Positions 44,411 to 56,258 of a stretch of 64,000 nt of DNA are shown here, in pieces. How positions within the stretch are numbered: the first letter of the stretch is position 1; every line of letters starts with the position of its first letter. The notes beneath the pieces are model-generated. The model did not search any database. It was not told the DNA's origin and saw only the letters and a program-made list of their open reading frames with translations. Source of the stretch: Sporopachydermia quercuum. Lineage: Eukaryota; Ascomycota; Sporopachydermiomycetes; Sporopachydermiales; Sporopachydermiaceae. The position numbers and the translations under genes were made by a program. Location: positions 1,279,148 through 1,343,147 of the forward strand of contig BCGN01000003.1 of NCBI GenBank assembly GCA_001599295.1, read 5' to 3'.

Positions 44411-46049
44411 ATGAGTTTCAGATTTCTTCGGAAAGCAAGCGCAACGCTCAAGATTGGTGCTCATGTTGGAATGGCAGGTGGCATTCAAAAGTCGGTTGTT
44501 AACTCGATCGACATTGGGTAAGAAGAGATTGATTCTAGTGATCACTAGTATTTGTGCGTATGCTTCTCATGAAACCTCTAACAACAGAAATAATCTAGGG
44601 CTAATTCTTTTGCTATGTTCCTGAAAAGTCCTCGAAGATGGGTATCTCCAGCCTTTAAGCCAAGCGAGATCGAACAATTCAAAGCAAGATGCGAACTGTA
44701 TAACTATAACCCCGCGAAGTATGTAGTCAAACAAAAGATCAAAATTCTCAGTGCACCCACACCGGTGATAACCGTAATATAATTCATTTTGAAGCTCGAA
44801 CTAATAAGAAATTAGGGATGTCTTACCTCATGGATCATATTTTATCAATCTTGCTAATCCTGATGCAGAGAAAGAAAAGAAATCTTTTGATGGTTTCTTG
44901 GATGATTTGAAACGTTGTGAACAATTAGGAATTGGACTATACAACTTCCAGTATGTACTACAAATTGTTTGATATGCATCTCTTTCATATGTAGCAGCTG
45001 CTGTCTAAGAATCATTTCGACTAATCCTAGAAGTTTCTAGTTCAATTATGTCATACTAACAAGGTAAACAATTTAGTCCTGGTTCAGATTTGGGCTCTGA
45101 TCACGATCAAGCATTGGATAGACTTGCTGACAATATAAACAAAGCAATTGCTGAAACTGCTACTGTTAGAATTGTTATCGAGAATATGGCTGGTCACGGA
45201 AATCTGATTGGTTCCGATATAAGTGACATAGGTAAAGTGATTAAGAAAATCAATGATAAATCAAGGGTTGGCGTATGCATCGATACATGCCATACATTTG
45301 CTGCTGGTTATGATATCAGTGATGAGGCTGGATTCAAATCCTTCTGGGATCAGTTTGAGAGTGACATCGGCTTTGAATATTTATCAGCTTTACATCTCAA
45401 TGATTCTAAAGCTCCTTTAGGTGCCAATAGGGACCTTCATCAAAGGATAGGCTGGGGATTTCTAGGCCTAGAATGTTTTCGACTTGTATGTTAAATTCAG
45501 ACTACTATTCCCTGAATAGTCATCAAGGAACTATTTCAAAAGCTTAGAATTTAATATTGAACTAACAAGTACCCATTTCTCTTATAGCTTGTCAATGATG
45601 AAAGATTTCATGGACTACCGATGATACTAGAAACACCTGATGACGCTGATGGAACAGATAACATGAGAGGACAAGAAATTAAATTATTGGAATGGTTAGT
45701 TGGCAGATCTAGTGATGATAAAGAGGTAATTGCTAAAGCAATTGAACTTCAAAAACAAGGAGCAAAGGAAAGAAAAGAGTATCAATTGAAATACGATAAA
45801 AAGAAAACAGCTCAAGCAGCAAGTCCAAAGAAAGCGAAAAAGACTGACAGCGGGTCATCAATAACAGATTTTTTCTCTAAGCAGAAAAAAGAAACAGTAA
45901 ATGGAAATACAAAGGAGATTTGCAAAGTAGCAAAAGTGAAAGTAGAGTTACAGGTTGAAGAAGAAAATGAAGTAATAACAAATGTTGAAAGCGGCGATGA
46001 GAATGGTGATACAGATAGTAAGAAAAGAAAGCGAAGGAAGAAGAATTGA
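44411..46049 (+). CDS. APN1: Apn1, AP endonuclease (endonuclease IV family)
   Basis: Five exons: 44411..44517, 44599..44718, 44816..44950, 45077..45485 and 45588..46049, giving 410 residues. Donors are GTAAGA, GTATGT, GTATGT and GTATGT; branches CTCTAAC, AACTAAT, TACTAAC and AACTAAC. The TIM-barrel motifs of the Zn-dependent enzyme are intact: [92 protein letters not shown] and PMILETP. The N-terminus [14 protein letters not shown] is basic. The C-terminus is Lys-rich, and residues 346-357 ([12 protein letters not shown]) resemble a PIP box. Apn1 cleaves 5' to abasic sites and trims 3' blocks in base excision repair, in nucleus and mitochondria. It is longer than S. cerevisiae Apn1 (367). Confidence 0.95.
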
Positions 46050-46326
46050 TATCGTCAACATAGAAAGGAAGGGAACAATCCTTTATTATTCAACACTTCT
46101 ATTGATGTTAAGAAATATTACTTCAGAAAACTTCTATTAATTTCACAGGATGTTAATCATTCTAATAAGAGTTTTAACGCTCTTTAAGTCTATTTTAATT
46201 CAAAGAAAGTACATGTACATATGAGATAATTACCTAATGGTATAATGCTAAAAGAATAATTTTATAGAACCAGGAACCAAAAACAACCAGAAACAAGAAA
46301 CCAACCGAACATAATTAATATCAAAC

Positions 46327-48240
46327 CTATTTCTGTTTCAAAACCCTTTTGGGATCTACACCTTTCCTCCTAAGTTTCTTTGTTAGATTCTTCGTGATAA
46401 TCTCACTATCTTCGTCTTCATTAAAGTCAGCGAAATCACCATTGATCAGACTTTCTTCTTCATTTCTTGCTAATCCTTCCTTTTCTTTGGCTCCAGCCTT
46501 AGAATTGTCATGCGGACTTGATTCAATCTTCTTGAATTTAGCGACGTAGAAACCATCGACATTATATGTATGAGGATAATAACGTCTCGTTAATTTTAAT
46601 GATGGATGAAAATGTTTACCTCGAAAGCTAGTGAAACCTTCTTTACCAATTTCTAAACCAGTGTCTACCAACTTAACATTAGGTCTTTTCCTTAAAGCAT
46701 AATCAACAACAGCTTCATCTTCATCTACAGTCACTGAACATGTGGAGTACACGATATAACCACCAGTAGGAGAATCGGCATCAACTGAGTCAATCGCAGA
46801 TAACAGCAGTTGCTTTTGAAGATGGGGCAATTGAATGAAATCCTTTTCAGTTCTTGACACTTTAACACTCTCATCCTTTGAAATAACACCAGTACCTGAA
46901 CAAGGAGCATCTAATAATACCCTATCAAATCCACCAATAACTTTAGGAAACTCTCTTGCATCATAATTACATACAATAGTATTATTACAACCCAATCGAT
47001 GAATATTAGCAATAAGGGACTTGGTACGAGCTTTGTTAGCATCATTAGCGAATACACAACCAGTATTTTTCATTAATGCTGACAAATAAGTAGTCTTACC
47101 ACCGGGAGCAGCAGCCATATCTAACACTCTTTCATTTTCTTGTGGAGCTAAAGCCATAACAGGAAGAAAAGATGATGCAGCCTGTAAAATATAATAACCA
47201 GCAAGATATTCTGGAGTAGCACCAATTGGAACTTGAGAATCAAACACTTGTAAACCGACTTTAGTCCATGGACCAATTGGTTGTAAATTAACACCTCTAT
47301 TAATTAACATTTGTGCTAAGTCACGTCTTCTAGTCTTTAATGTATTTGCTCTTATCGTAACAGGACGAGCGATCTCGTTTGCTTCAAAGAATTCAATTGC
47401 TTCTGAAGGTGAGAACAATTCGAATAACTTTTGAGCTAAGAATGGTGTATATCCAAAGTATTTACAAATATCTCTAATCAGTTGCTCAGTATACTCTGTT
47501 CTACTTCTGCCTTCTTCTGCTAAGCTCTTGAAATCTTCTAGAACACGAACAATTTCAAGCATTCGGGTTCTAATCATCGTAACATCTTCATTTTCTTCTG
47601 CATCATCAGCATTCTCCGGTAAAATAACAGCTCGTGGTTCTTGTTGATTGAGTAATTCTTCTTCAGCTTCTTCTTCCATTTCTTGTTGTGCCAGATCCAG
47701 TTTTCTCGACAACGCTTCCATATTAGCTGCATTTAACATATCTTCATCTTCGTCGTCATCACTGAACATTGGTTTCTCTTGATCATCGTCAGAATCATAG
47801 AAATCTTTGTTATCCTCATCATCGTCATCATCATCACTACCAATACCTGATAAATCCAATTCATCATCTTCTAAATCCTCCAGACCCTCAACCTCATCGT
47901 CGTTATCACTATCATCAAACAGGCTTAATTTCTCCTTTTCTAAATGTTTCAAGTCCTCTTCATCTAAATCCTCAGCTGGATAGGAAACATTATCTTCCAG
48001 CTCCTCCTCTTCAACATTTCTTTGTTTCTTGGACTTCTTAAGTTTGGTAGAACCTGATTCTGATGTTTTAACCTTTTTCGCTTTAGTGCTGCGTTCTGAT
48101 TTACCATTGGACTCTAATTTCGACGAAACTTTCCTCTTCTTTGATTCTTTATCATTGCTATCTCTCTTTCCTTTGTAGATTTTATTGAATTCATCTAAAC
48201 TAGGAGGAACTCCTTGTTTACCTTTAGCTTTACGACCCAT
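46327..48240 (-). CDS. NOP2: Nop2, 25S rRNA m5C methyltransferase
   Basis: A single-exon gene of 637 residues (S. cerevisiae 618). It starts MGRKAKGKQGVPPSLDEFNKIYKGKR. Residues 30-75 are Lys/Ser-rich and basic, and 76-170 are strongly acidic, both typical of a nucleolar protein. The SAM-dependent RsmB/Nop2 fold follows: RVLDMAAAPGGKTTYLSALM (residues 371-390), the PC motif DAPCSGTG with Cys447, and the TC motif YSTCSVTVDEDEA with catalytic Cys501. The C-terminus is basic. Nop2 methylates C2870 of 25S rRNA and is needed for 60S ribosome assembly. Its upstream region holds RRPE-like sites (separate entry). Confidence 0.97.
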   Translation of the reverse strand: MGRKAKGKQGVPPSLDEFNKIYKGKRDSNDKESKKRKVSSKLESNGKSERSTKAKKVKTSESGSTKLKKSKKQRNVEEEELEDNVSYPAEDLDEEDLKHLEKEKLSLFDDSDNDDEVEGLEDLEDDELDLSGIGSDDDDDDEDNKDFYDSDDDQEKPMFSDDDEDEDMLNAANMEALSRKLDLAQQEMEEEAEEELLNQQEPRAVILPENADDAEENEDVTMIRTRMLEIVRVLEDFKSLAEEGRSRTEYTEQLIRDICKYFGYTPFLAQKLFELFSPSEAIEFFEANEIARPVTIRANTLKTRRRDLAQMLINRGVNLQPIGPWTKVGLQVFDSQVPIGATPEYLAGYYILQAASSFLPVMALAPQENERVLDMAAAPGGKTTYLSALMKNTGCVFANDANKARTKSLIANIHRLGCNNTIVCNYDAREFPKVIGGFDRVLLDAPCSGTGVISKDESVKVSRTEKDFIQLPHLQKQLLLSAIDSVDADSPTGGYIVYSTCSVTVDEDEAVVDYALRKRPNVKLVDTGLEIGKEGFTSFRGKHFHPSLKLTRRYYPHTYNVDGFYVAKFKKIESSPHDNSKAGAKEKEGLARNEEESLINGDFADFNEDEDSEIITKNLTKKLRRKGVDPKRVLKQK

Positions 48241-48771
48241 AATGAATACAAAACCTCAACTTCCTAACTAATCTATACTTTGATGCACATTTGCTAGAAG
48301 TATTCTTTAACTAAGAGTTCAACTAATAGTATTGATAGTGTCTACAAAGTACAGATACACTCGCCATATAACAAAAATTTTCCTTATAAAACAAAATTTT
48401 CATTTTATTAATTTTTCACTTGAAGCGATCAATTGAGAGGAGTCATGAAGTATTTAAGGGGTGCACTCTCAAGATGAAAATAAATTGTTACCCGGAGTTT
48501 GTGTGGGACGATTTAAGGTTTAGATAATCATTAAATGATAGGAGTTAATGAGAAGGCTGAGAAATCGAGAAGAGGATGAGGCGAGTTGTACATATGCTTT
48601 TATAACATATAGATTGGTAGAGATAGATCTCATACTATTAATATATCCATTATTAGTATCTTACTGGAAATTATTACTGTTCAATTGATTACGAAGATGA
48701 ATATCTGATCAACTGGAGAGCAGGTGGAGGTGTATTCAATTTAGATTTATTATTCTGTCATTGCATTCTCT
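48241..48771. other. NOP2 promoter / RAD27 3' region
   Basis: 530 bp between tandem minus-strand genes. No ORF. It contains the RRPE-like motifs listed separately and a GGATGAGGCGAG stretch near 48572 that loosely resembles the PAC element. Confidence 0.4.
48374..48402 (-). promoter_or_regulatory. RRPE-like elements of the NOP2 promoter
   Basis: On the minus strand, two AAAATTTT cores (48400-48393 and 48381-48374) lie about 135-160 bp upstream of the NOP2 start. The first is in the context TGAAAATTTT. The RRPE motif (TGAAAAATTTT type) marks ribosome-biogenesis genes in budding yeasts. NOP2 is such a gene, so the match is meaningful, but the sequence is AT-rich and chance is possible. Confidence 0.4.
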
Positions 48772-50101
48772 TCATCTTCTTTTACGGAATCCACCAGGCT
48801 TTGTAACTTTATTACTTTTTTTCGTTTCAGCAGCTTTTTTCTTTTGCTTTGCTAATTGTTCAGCAGTCTTAGGAACTACTTTGAAAAAGCCATCAAGACG
48901 ACCTTGAGGAGCGGTTTTGAGGCTTTTCTGTAACCTTGTTATACCAGAACGAATTCTATCTTCTGAAAAACCTTTCTCCTTGACCAAATAATTAATCAGT
49001 CCATCAACATCAGGCTCAGTCCATTTCAATTCTATCGTTTCTGGATCTAGAACATCAGGATTCTTGAATAGCTCTCTTGCTTGCGCGTAGGGCCAATCTT
49101 CAGGAATTTTGTATTTTGACTTTGGTTCACTTTCAATCATCTCTACGATTTTTTCAATTGACTTGTGTTCTTTGATCAGTTTATAAGCGGTGGCAGGACC
49201 AACGCCTCTTATTGTTTCACAGTAATCACATCCTAAGAGGATACATAAATCAATAAACTCGTCATAAGTCAATTCAAGTCCTTGAATAACCTTCTCATAA
49301 GATATCTCATCTACAGGCATCTTTCTTTGTTCTGAGAACGTCAAATGTCTCAACAGATATGGTGGTTTATAACAAAGTGTATCCATATCCTCTGAAGCAG
49401 CAGCATATACTTTTCCAGCTTTAGCTAAAACAGCTGCTTGAGCTTCAGCTTCGCATGGTGCTTCAACGTAAGGTATACCCATTAATTTAAGTAGTTTCTT
49501 AGCCTCCTCATTTTGTTCCTTAGTTACTTTCACTTTCCTTTTCTCTAGTTTAGTAATCTCCTCCACTGTGCCTGTTTCCTGAATTTCCTCTGCCTTTTTA
49601 GTAGCTTCCTCTCTTCTCTCTAATCTTTTAGCTAGTTCACCTGATTTCATTACCGGTGGTTTACCGTCAAATATATAACATGGCTTTATACCATTGTCAA
49701 TCATTCTCAGTGTTCTATAAAACATTCCCATCAAATGTGATGTAGTCTCTCCAGCGTCATTTAACAATTGTTGACCATCCTGTTGTCTGACTGCAATCAG
49801 AAATTGATACAATGCCATAGATCTATTATAAAATACTAGTTAGTATTTAATTTTTCATATGATACTAAAACATGGGTATACATTCTATCGTAAGGTACTT
49901 ACGCATCCTATCAATCGTTAGTATTTCTTCTATTAATAATCAAAATATCTCTTGTTCTCTCTAACAAACAAAGAAAATATACGAGAATAAAATATATCTT
50001 ACAATTGCAACCTTTCTACCAAAAAAGGTCTTGATCTCAGAGGCTTTGATAGCATAACCTGCATAATCAGCTATAAGCTGATTCAACCCTTTAATACCCA
50101 T
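48772..50101 (-). CDS. RAD27: Rad27/FEN1 flap endonuclease with a 5-nt micro-exon
   Basis: Three minus-strand exons, 50101..50003 (99 nt), 49907..49903 (5 nt, GATGC) and 49822..48772, give 384 residues (S. cerevisiae 382). Exon 1 encodes [15 protein letters not shown]...FFGRKVAI; the micro-exon plus one base of exon 3 encodes Asp34-Ala35; exon 3 resumes [16 protein letters not shown]. Intron 1 (95 nt) has donor GTAAGA, branch TACTAAC (49923-49917) and acceptor TAG; intron 2 (80 nt) has donor GTAAGT, branch TACTAAC (49845-49839) and acceptor TAG. Active-site motifs [21 protein letters not shown] and GCDYC are present, and the PIP box QGRLDGFF sits near the C-terminus. The nuclease removes 5' flaps in Okazaki-fragment maturation and long-patch repair. 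Confidence 0.97.
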
Positions 50102-52062
50102 CTTGATGACACTAAGCACTGTACTATGTTGGTTCTATTCGTTATACCTGTAGATTTACACCTTCTCAATAATTAAATACAAATACTGAGCGTTATTTAA
50201 CTTTAATGGTTTAGTTTATAATATATAATATAATAACTATCTTTACCTGAATAAAAGAGAAGAATGATTCTCAATATGTATGTATATCTTTTGCGCGTTT
50301 CTTGAACTATAAATCAGAACGCGTTTCATCTCCCCAGACTCGAGCTAAAAAGCGGTAGATTCACCTTTAATCAAACAATTAAAGTGTATCAAATTCAAAC
50401 AAATGATTTAAAAGACTATTACTAAACAAACTCTCAAATCTTGAGAATCAGTGGCCTATTTGAAATAATGTCAAAAGGAATTACGATACACCTTACTGTA
50501 AATCAATGTCCACCTGATGGGAACATTTGAACTATCTACATGATTTGCAGAAGTCACGTACATTAACTAATAGTATAATACAATACAATGAAAACAATAC
50601 ATTTACTCTAAAAAAATTGTCACGAAAGTTTCTTTCCCATATTCACTTTCCCTTTGTGAGAACATTATTCAAGAGAATAACAAGAAAAATGGAAAATATG
50701 TACTCCGTATTCAATCTAGGACAACTGTATCAGTGAAGGACCCATAATAGAAAAGATAACTATAACAAATCAGAAATTGACTGAGACAATTAACAATCTA
50801 CGGGAAACCCGGGCAATTCACTTTCTTTGTCATCCAGCTATTAACTCCATTAAATAGTATTCTTATCTTTTATAAATCTTCCAGTAATAAACACATTTCG
50901 ATACCTATCAAAAATCTTCACTAATGCTTGATGATTGGATTGGATCAAACGGGAAGTGTGTAATGTGTGCCGTGAAACTCACTGTGCATATTACTAGAAA
51001 CAAGATACGAGATACCAACGATATCAATAGCCACATAAAACTCGTTTTCGACTTAACTTTTCAATCAATAAGTCACAACATCTCTCTATTGGGAGAGAGA
51101 GGATTACTCAAACGCTGCAACTTCTATAGTGAAGAAGAATTTATTATTTGCCGTATAAACTAGTAGCTCAACTACATAAAGAATTTGCCATTTTTTCCTT
51201 TTTCTCTTTTTGGCGAAAAGACGGGAGTGGTATTTTAGATAACATAATCATTTATTTTTATTTTATGCAAGATCTCATCGAACATTCTAGTAAACTCGGC
51301 ACTATAAATGAAATTTTGTACGTAAGCAATTGGTGATACCGGGGATATGTAGGAGGTAAGATGTGATAAACACAAAGAATAACAGCCTTTAACAAAATCA
51401 TGAAATACCTGAGAAACGTGAAACCATATATAAGAAGAACATCTGAATAAATAAAATATAAAGTGGCTCATAAATATACTATTCAAGCGATAATAATAGT
51501 ATAGCTAATAATCATCTTGTGACAAATTATTGGTACGGCCAGTATCCTTATGCGTCTAATTGGGGAAGTCTCAAGACAACGGTTTGATAAATGTTTCCTG
51601 CCAAGGCAATATCTTAGTACTAATCAATGTAATGAATTTCGGGTCATAAAATGCTTCTTCGATATTCTTTGTTGATAACAATGAATATATGATAAAAAAA
51701 CAGAAAAGAAAACCAAAAATCTCTTATGGAGAAATTATATTTACTACTCTTCACCATTGCTTTATTCTGAGTTCTATTTTAATCAAGAAAAGAAATAAAA
51801 TTGCTTTAACGCCATAACGATTATACGATTCTTTTCTAATACACAAATCATCCATCTATTGCAAAGATTTGATAAGAGCACACTACAATAAAGGCAAATG
51901 TGTATATAGTGCAGACTTACGATAGATTCAATTTTCGAGTGCAGGGTTAATAGGAGATTGAAACTAATCAAGAATACCTGCGATAATATCTTTTGCAAAA
52001 GAAGCTTTACTATTAGATCAGCTTTACAGAAGAGTTAAAATAACCCAAGTCGTCAACTAGAC
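50102..52062. other. Long divergent region RAD27 / OPI10
   Basis: Nearly 2 kb, the longest gene-free stretch here. Frames at 50527-50736 and 50924-51163 (+) have start codons but no similarity and no coding signature I can defend. No tRNA or tandem repeat seen. It holds both promoters. Confidence 0.35.
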
Positions 52063-52971
52063 ATGTCTATGTTTGGAGTATTATGTTCAGGTCGGCCTGG
52101 TATGTCTGATTGGTAATCTAATTCCATTTATAAGAATCATTGAACTTCGGTTTCTAACATTTTCTATAGTGATAACCGACCTAGAACAAGTTGACGTTAA
52201 TAAATATATAGTTAGCATACCAGATGCATCCAATATCCATCATGTAGGAGTATTTCTACTTCCTGGAGGTATGTTTGGTTGGAATCAATTGTGTAGAAAA
52301 GATTATTATCGTCTAATGATCTTAGAACGTACGACTTTTACTAACGAGCTATTAGTTAACTTAGAACCAGCATATGTTGCCTCAGTATATTTTCAATTGC
52401 CCGGGAAAGACTTTCAGCTACTTGGAGTGTATGCCGTCTGATTTGCAGTATGATTATCGACGTTATCTTTTAACTCAGATACAATTATTGTCGTGTACAT
52501 CAGTTTGAATCAAATCTAACATTTATAACTAGGATATCGAGTTCCAAACCATCCGCATTATTCAAAATATCTAGCGGTAACCAAAATGGTAAACCAATTG
52601 GCACGGGGACAGGCATGGTAAATGGATTTTCATACAGTAACGACTTCAGTATTGGTAATAGCAATGGCAATGGTAACAATAGCAGTTTCCCTGTGATAAT
52701 AGGAATTTCTATTGAATCTGCAGATCAAGCACAACAAACACTAGAAGCAGAGAAACAAAGGCCAAATGGATTTAGTGTAGGCGAAATAGCTAAATCTAAT
52801 CCTCAAGGAACTGCTGAACTAGCAAACAAAATCATTCAACATGCATATAATTACTTGAGTGGATTCGAAGATATGAGCGGGAAAGTTTCTTTGAAACATT
52901 TTAATGATTGGTGGGATAAATTTAAGAATAGATTGAGCGTAGATCCTAAATTTCTTGATAGGGTAAATTAG
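52063..52971 (+). CDS. OPI10: Opi10/Hikeshi-family protein
   Basis: Three exons, 52063..52099 (37 nt), 52170..52428 and 52533..52971, give 244 residues (S. cerevisiae 246). Intron 1 has donor GTATGT, branch TTCTAAC and acceptor TAG. Intron 2 has donor GTATGC, a TCTAAC branch and acceptor TAG at 52532; a second in-frame AG nine bases on is possible. Exon 1 encodes MSMFGVLCSGRP. Exon 2 gives VITDLEQVDVNKYIVSIPDASNIHHVGVFLLPG and YVASVYFQLPGKDFQLLG. Exon 3 resumes SSSKPSALFKISSG and ends WWDKFKNRLSVDPKFLDRVN. The family binds Hsp70 and, in animals, carries it into the nucleus under heat stress. In yeast, loss causes inositol excretion. Confidence 0.93.
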
Positions 52972-53329
52972 ATTTAGGATGATTTAACAGAAGAAATTTA
53001 AATAACGGAAAAGAGAAGATGATCACTTTTGTAAACCACACAGAATAGCAACAACAAAAGACAAAGGAAGAAAGATAAGTAGTGTGAAAGACAACGAGAA
53101 TAGGTATACGAGTAAAGCTTGATTTGTAATAATAATGGTTAATAATGAGAAGTAATGTATTTTGAGATAATTGTAGTCTAAAATGCTATTTCACTTGCAT
53201 GCTTTTAAATGCTTTTGAATGTATATACAATAAATGATTAATCTCCCATAACCTCCTATCATCGTCAATAATGAAAACAGTGTCATCATGCTCTATATCT
53301 ATATATAGGCTAACCTTCAAAANGTAAAA
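52972..53329. other. Convergent spacer OPI10 / SIL1
   Basis: 360 bp, AT-rich 3' processing regions. One ambiguous base near 53323 just beyond the SIL1 stop. Confidence 0.4.
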
Positions 53330-54574
53330 TTAAAGATCATCGGCAAATGCTTTCCTGGAAGCTAAAGGATTTCCAAAGACTAAATGTCTTGCTTCTTTAA
53401 TAATAGTCTTGAATTCTAAATCATCTTCATCAACATTTCTTTTCCTTTTATCTTGTTGTATCGACTCTGATATCTCTGCTAGTCGAGAGACAAATGAATC
53501 GTCAACAGGAATGACTCTGTTGTATTTTTCCTTAATCATTTTCAGAAGTTCAAACATTCCTTTGCGCAAATTTAAGTTTTGCGGAGTATCCTTATTAAGA
53601 CCAGTGCAATCAACGAATTCTTTCTGTAAAAGGACGAACCACTCTTTGGCGGACAATATTTCGGAGTCCTCATTAGACAAACCTCGTTTCTCCAATTCCT
53701 CATTCTCCTTGTCCACTAGAACAGTTTCATCACTTTTATATCTATCTAGAAGAAAGTTGAGGACTTTAGTTTTGGTCCGTTCATCACCAGTTCTGAAAAC
53801 GCTTTTCAGTATTCCACCTCCATTGTTCAGCTTGAACTCTCTTAAAGCTGACAAATCTGCATCTGGTGTTGCAGCAGATAAAGCATACAGATATCTAGGA
53901 GTCAGCTCATTTTCGCTATTCTTCAACAGCTTAAGCAGAACACCAATAGTTTGAAGCTGTTTAGAATTCTCATAAGCATTCGGATTATTTCGCAAACTAG
54001 CACCTAGTACTCGTAAAACTTGTTCTTTGATGGAATTGTCAACATCAGATCTTAATATCTTGAAAAAGCAAGTCAGATTGTCATCACGAGTTATTAGATC
54101 CCCATACTTTAGATCATGGGATAGATGAATTAAAGTCTCAAGACTCTCATTTATCAGCTTTTTATCAACTGATTTTCCCTCGCTCAAGATTTTTATGCCA
54201 TTCAAAGCTTCATTTATTGACCCTACATCACCTTGACTATTAGGAAAAATCCTCATATCATCAGATCCCGAATCAGATTTAAAAGAGACTGGCTCCAGAG
54301 CAGCTCTGTTTGGTTCATTAACTGTTTGAACCAATTCACGAGACTCGTCGTTTTGATCCTCAAAGTCCATAAGTTTAGCCTCTTGTAGACCAGTCTCAAG
54401 ATTCATTCTAACGTGAAGCCCTGGTGGGATCTGTTGATCTGCTTTTATCACTTGCCAATTATCTGATGCTTCAAACAACTTTGGATAGCATTCGCCTCCA
54501 CGACAAATAGTTGATTGTCCAACCACTAAGCCAAGAGAAAATCCTAAACAGATCAGCAAGTTTGATACCTTCAT
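53330..54574 (-). CDS. SIL1: Sil1, ER nucleotide exchange factor for Kar2/BiP
   Basis: A 414-residue single-exon protein. Residues 1-19 (MKVSNLLICLGFSLGLVVG) form a signal peptide, followed by CRGGECYPKLFEASDNWQVIKADQQIPPGLHVRMNLETGLQEAKL, the conserved lumenal start of Sil1/Sls1 including its Cys pair. The rest is an armadillo-like helical domain (DLKYGDLITRDDNLTCFF, RVLGASLRNNPNA, LKLLKNSENELTPRYLYALSA). The C-terminus is KAFADDL, a possible HDEL-like retrieval signal. Sil1 opens the BiP nucleotide pocket to release ADP, supporting translocation and folding in the ER. Confidence 0.88.
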   Translation of the reverse strand: MKVSNLLICLGFSLGLVVGQSTICRGGECYPKLFEASDNWQVIKADQQIPPGLHVRMNLETGLQEAKLMDFEDQNDESRELVQTVNEPNRAALEPVSFKSDSGSDDMRIFPNSQGDVGSINEALNGIKILSEGKSVDKKLINESLETLIHLSHDLKYGDLITRDDNLTCFFKILRSDVDNSIKEQVLRVLGASLRNNPNAYENSKQLQTIGVLLKLLKNSENELTPRYLYALSAATPDADLSALREFKLNNGGGILKSVFRTGDERTKTKVLNFLLDRYKSDETVLVDKENEELEKRGLSNEDSEILSAKEWFVLLQKEFVDCTGLNKDTPQNLNLRKGMFELLKMIKEKYNRVIPVDDSFVSRLAEISESIQQDKRKRNVDEDDLEFKTIIKEARHLVFGNPLASRKAFADDL

Positions 54575-55127
54575 AATTATCTGTATTAATAGGTTTATAG
54601 AATGTTTTAATAATTAAAGACTTAGTATTAATAGTTGTGAACTTCTGAAGAAAAGAGAATAATAAGTGGAGAAAGGTAGAAATCTATGTGCCAGATAAGC
54701 ATAGAGAAGAGATGGAAATGACATGTGAGACTTCTCTTAAATGATGACATAATCGTAATGATATTGAGATGCGATGTGTGAATAAAGAAAGCATGAGAAG
54801 GAAGGAAGTACGGTATAAGTGGAAGTAAAAGAATTGAACCAGATAAAAAAATAACATTTTATATACAAAAGAAAAAAAGTAGACGGTTGACAAGTTTGAT
54901 TTCTCTGTTTACATATTGTATTATAGGAGTCTTGGAAATATGAGAGAGCAACTAAAAGCATAAATGATGCAAATACATGCGGTACCTGCATATATTTGCA
55001 GGATTTCGTAAACTTTATTTCTCAGGGAATATGGATAGTTATTCGATTTTAAGCCAATAATGAAAATTCTAGTATTATTTTTTTTTTTTCTTTCAAAATC
55101 CCCTTACAAATACTAACTACTAGGTCC
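54575..55127. other. SIL1 promoter / MRI1 3' region
   Basis: 550 bp between tandem minus-strand genes with a T-run at about 55078-55092. No gene supported; short minus-strand frames at 54684-54991 look like chance. Confidence 0.35.

Positions 55128-56258
<1,131 letters not shown>

Noticed and set aside
50924-51163. 79-codon plus-strand frame in the 2-kb gap upstream of OPI10
   Set aside because: Has an ATG but no family similarity, and neighbouring frames of similar length suggest chance.
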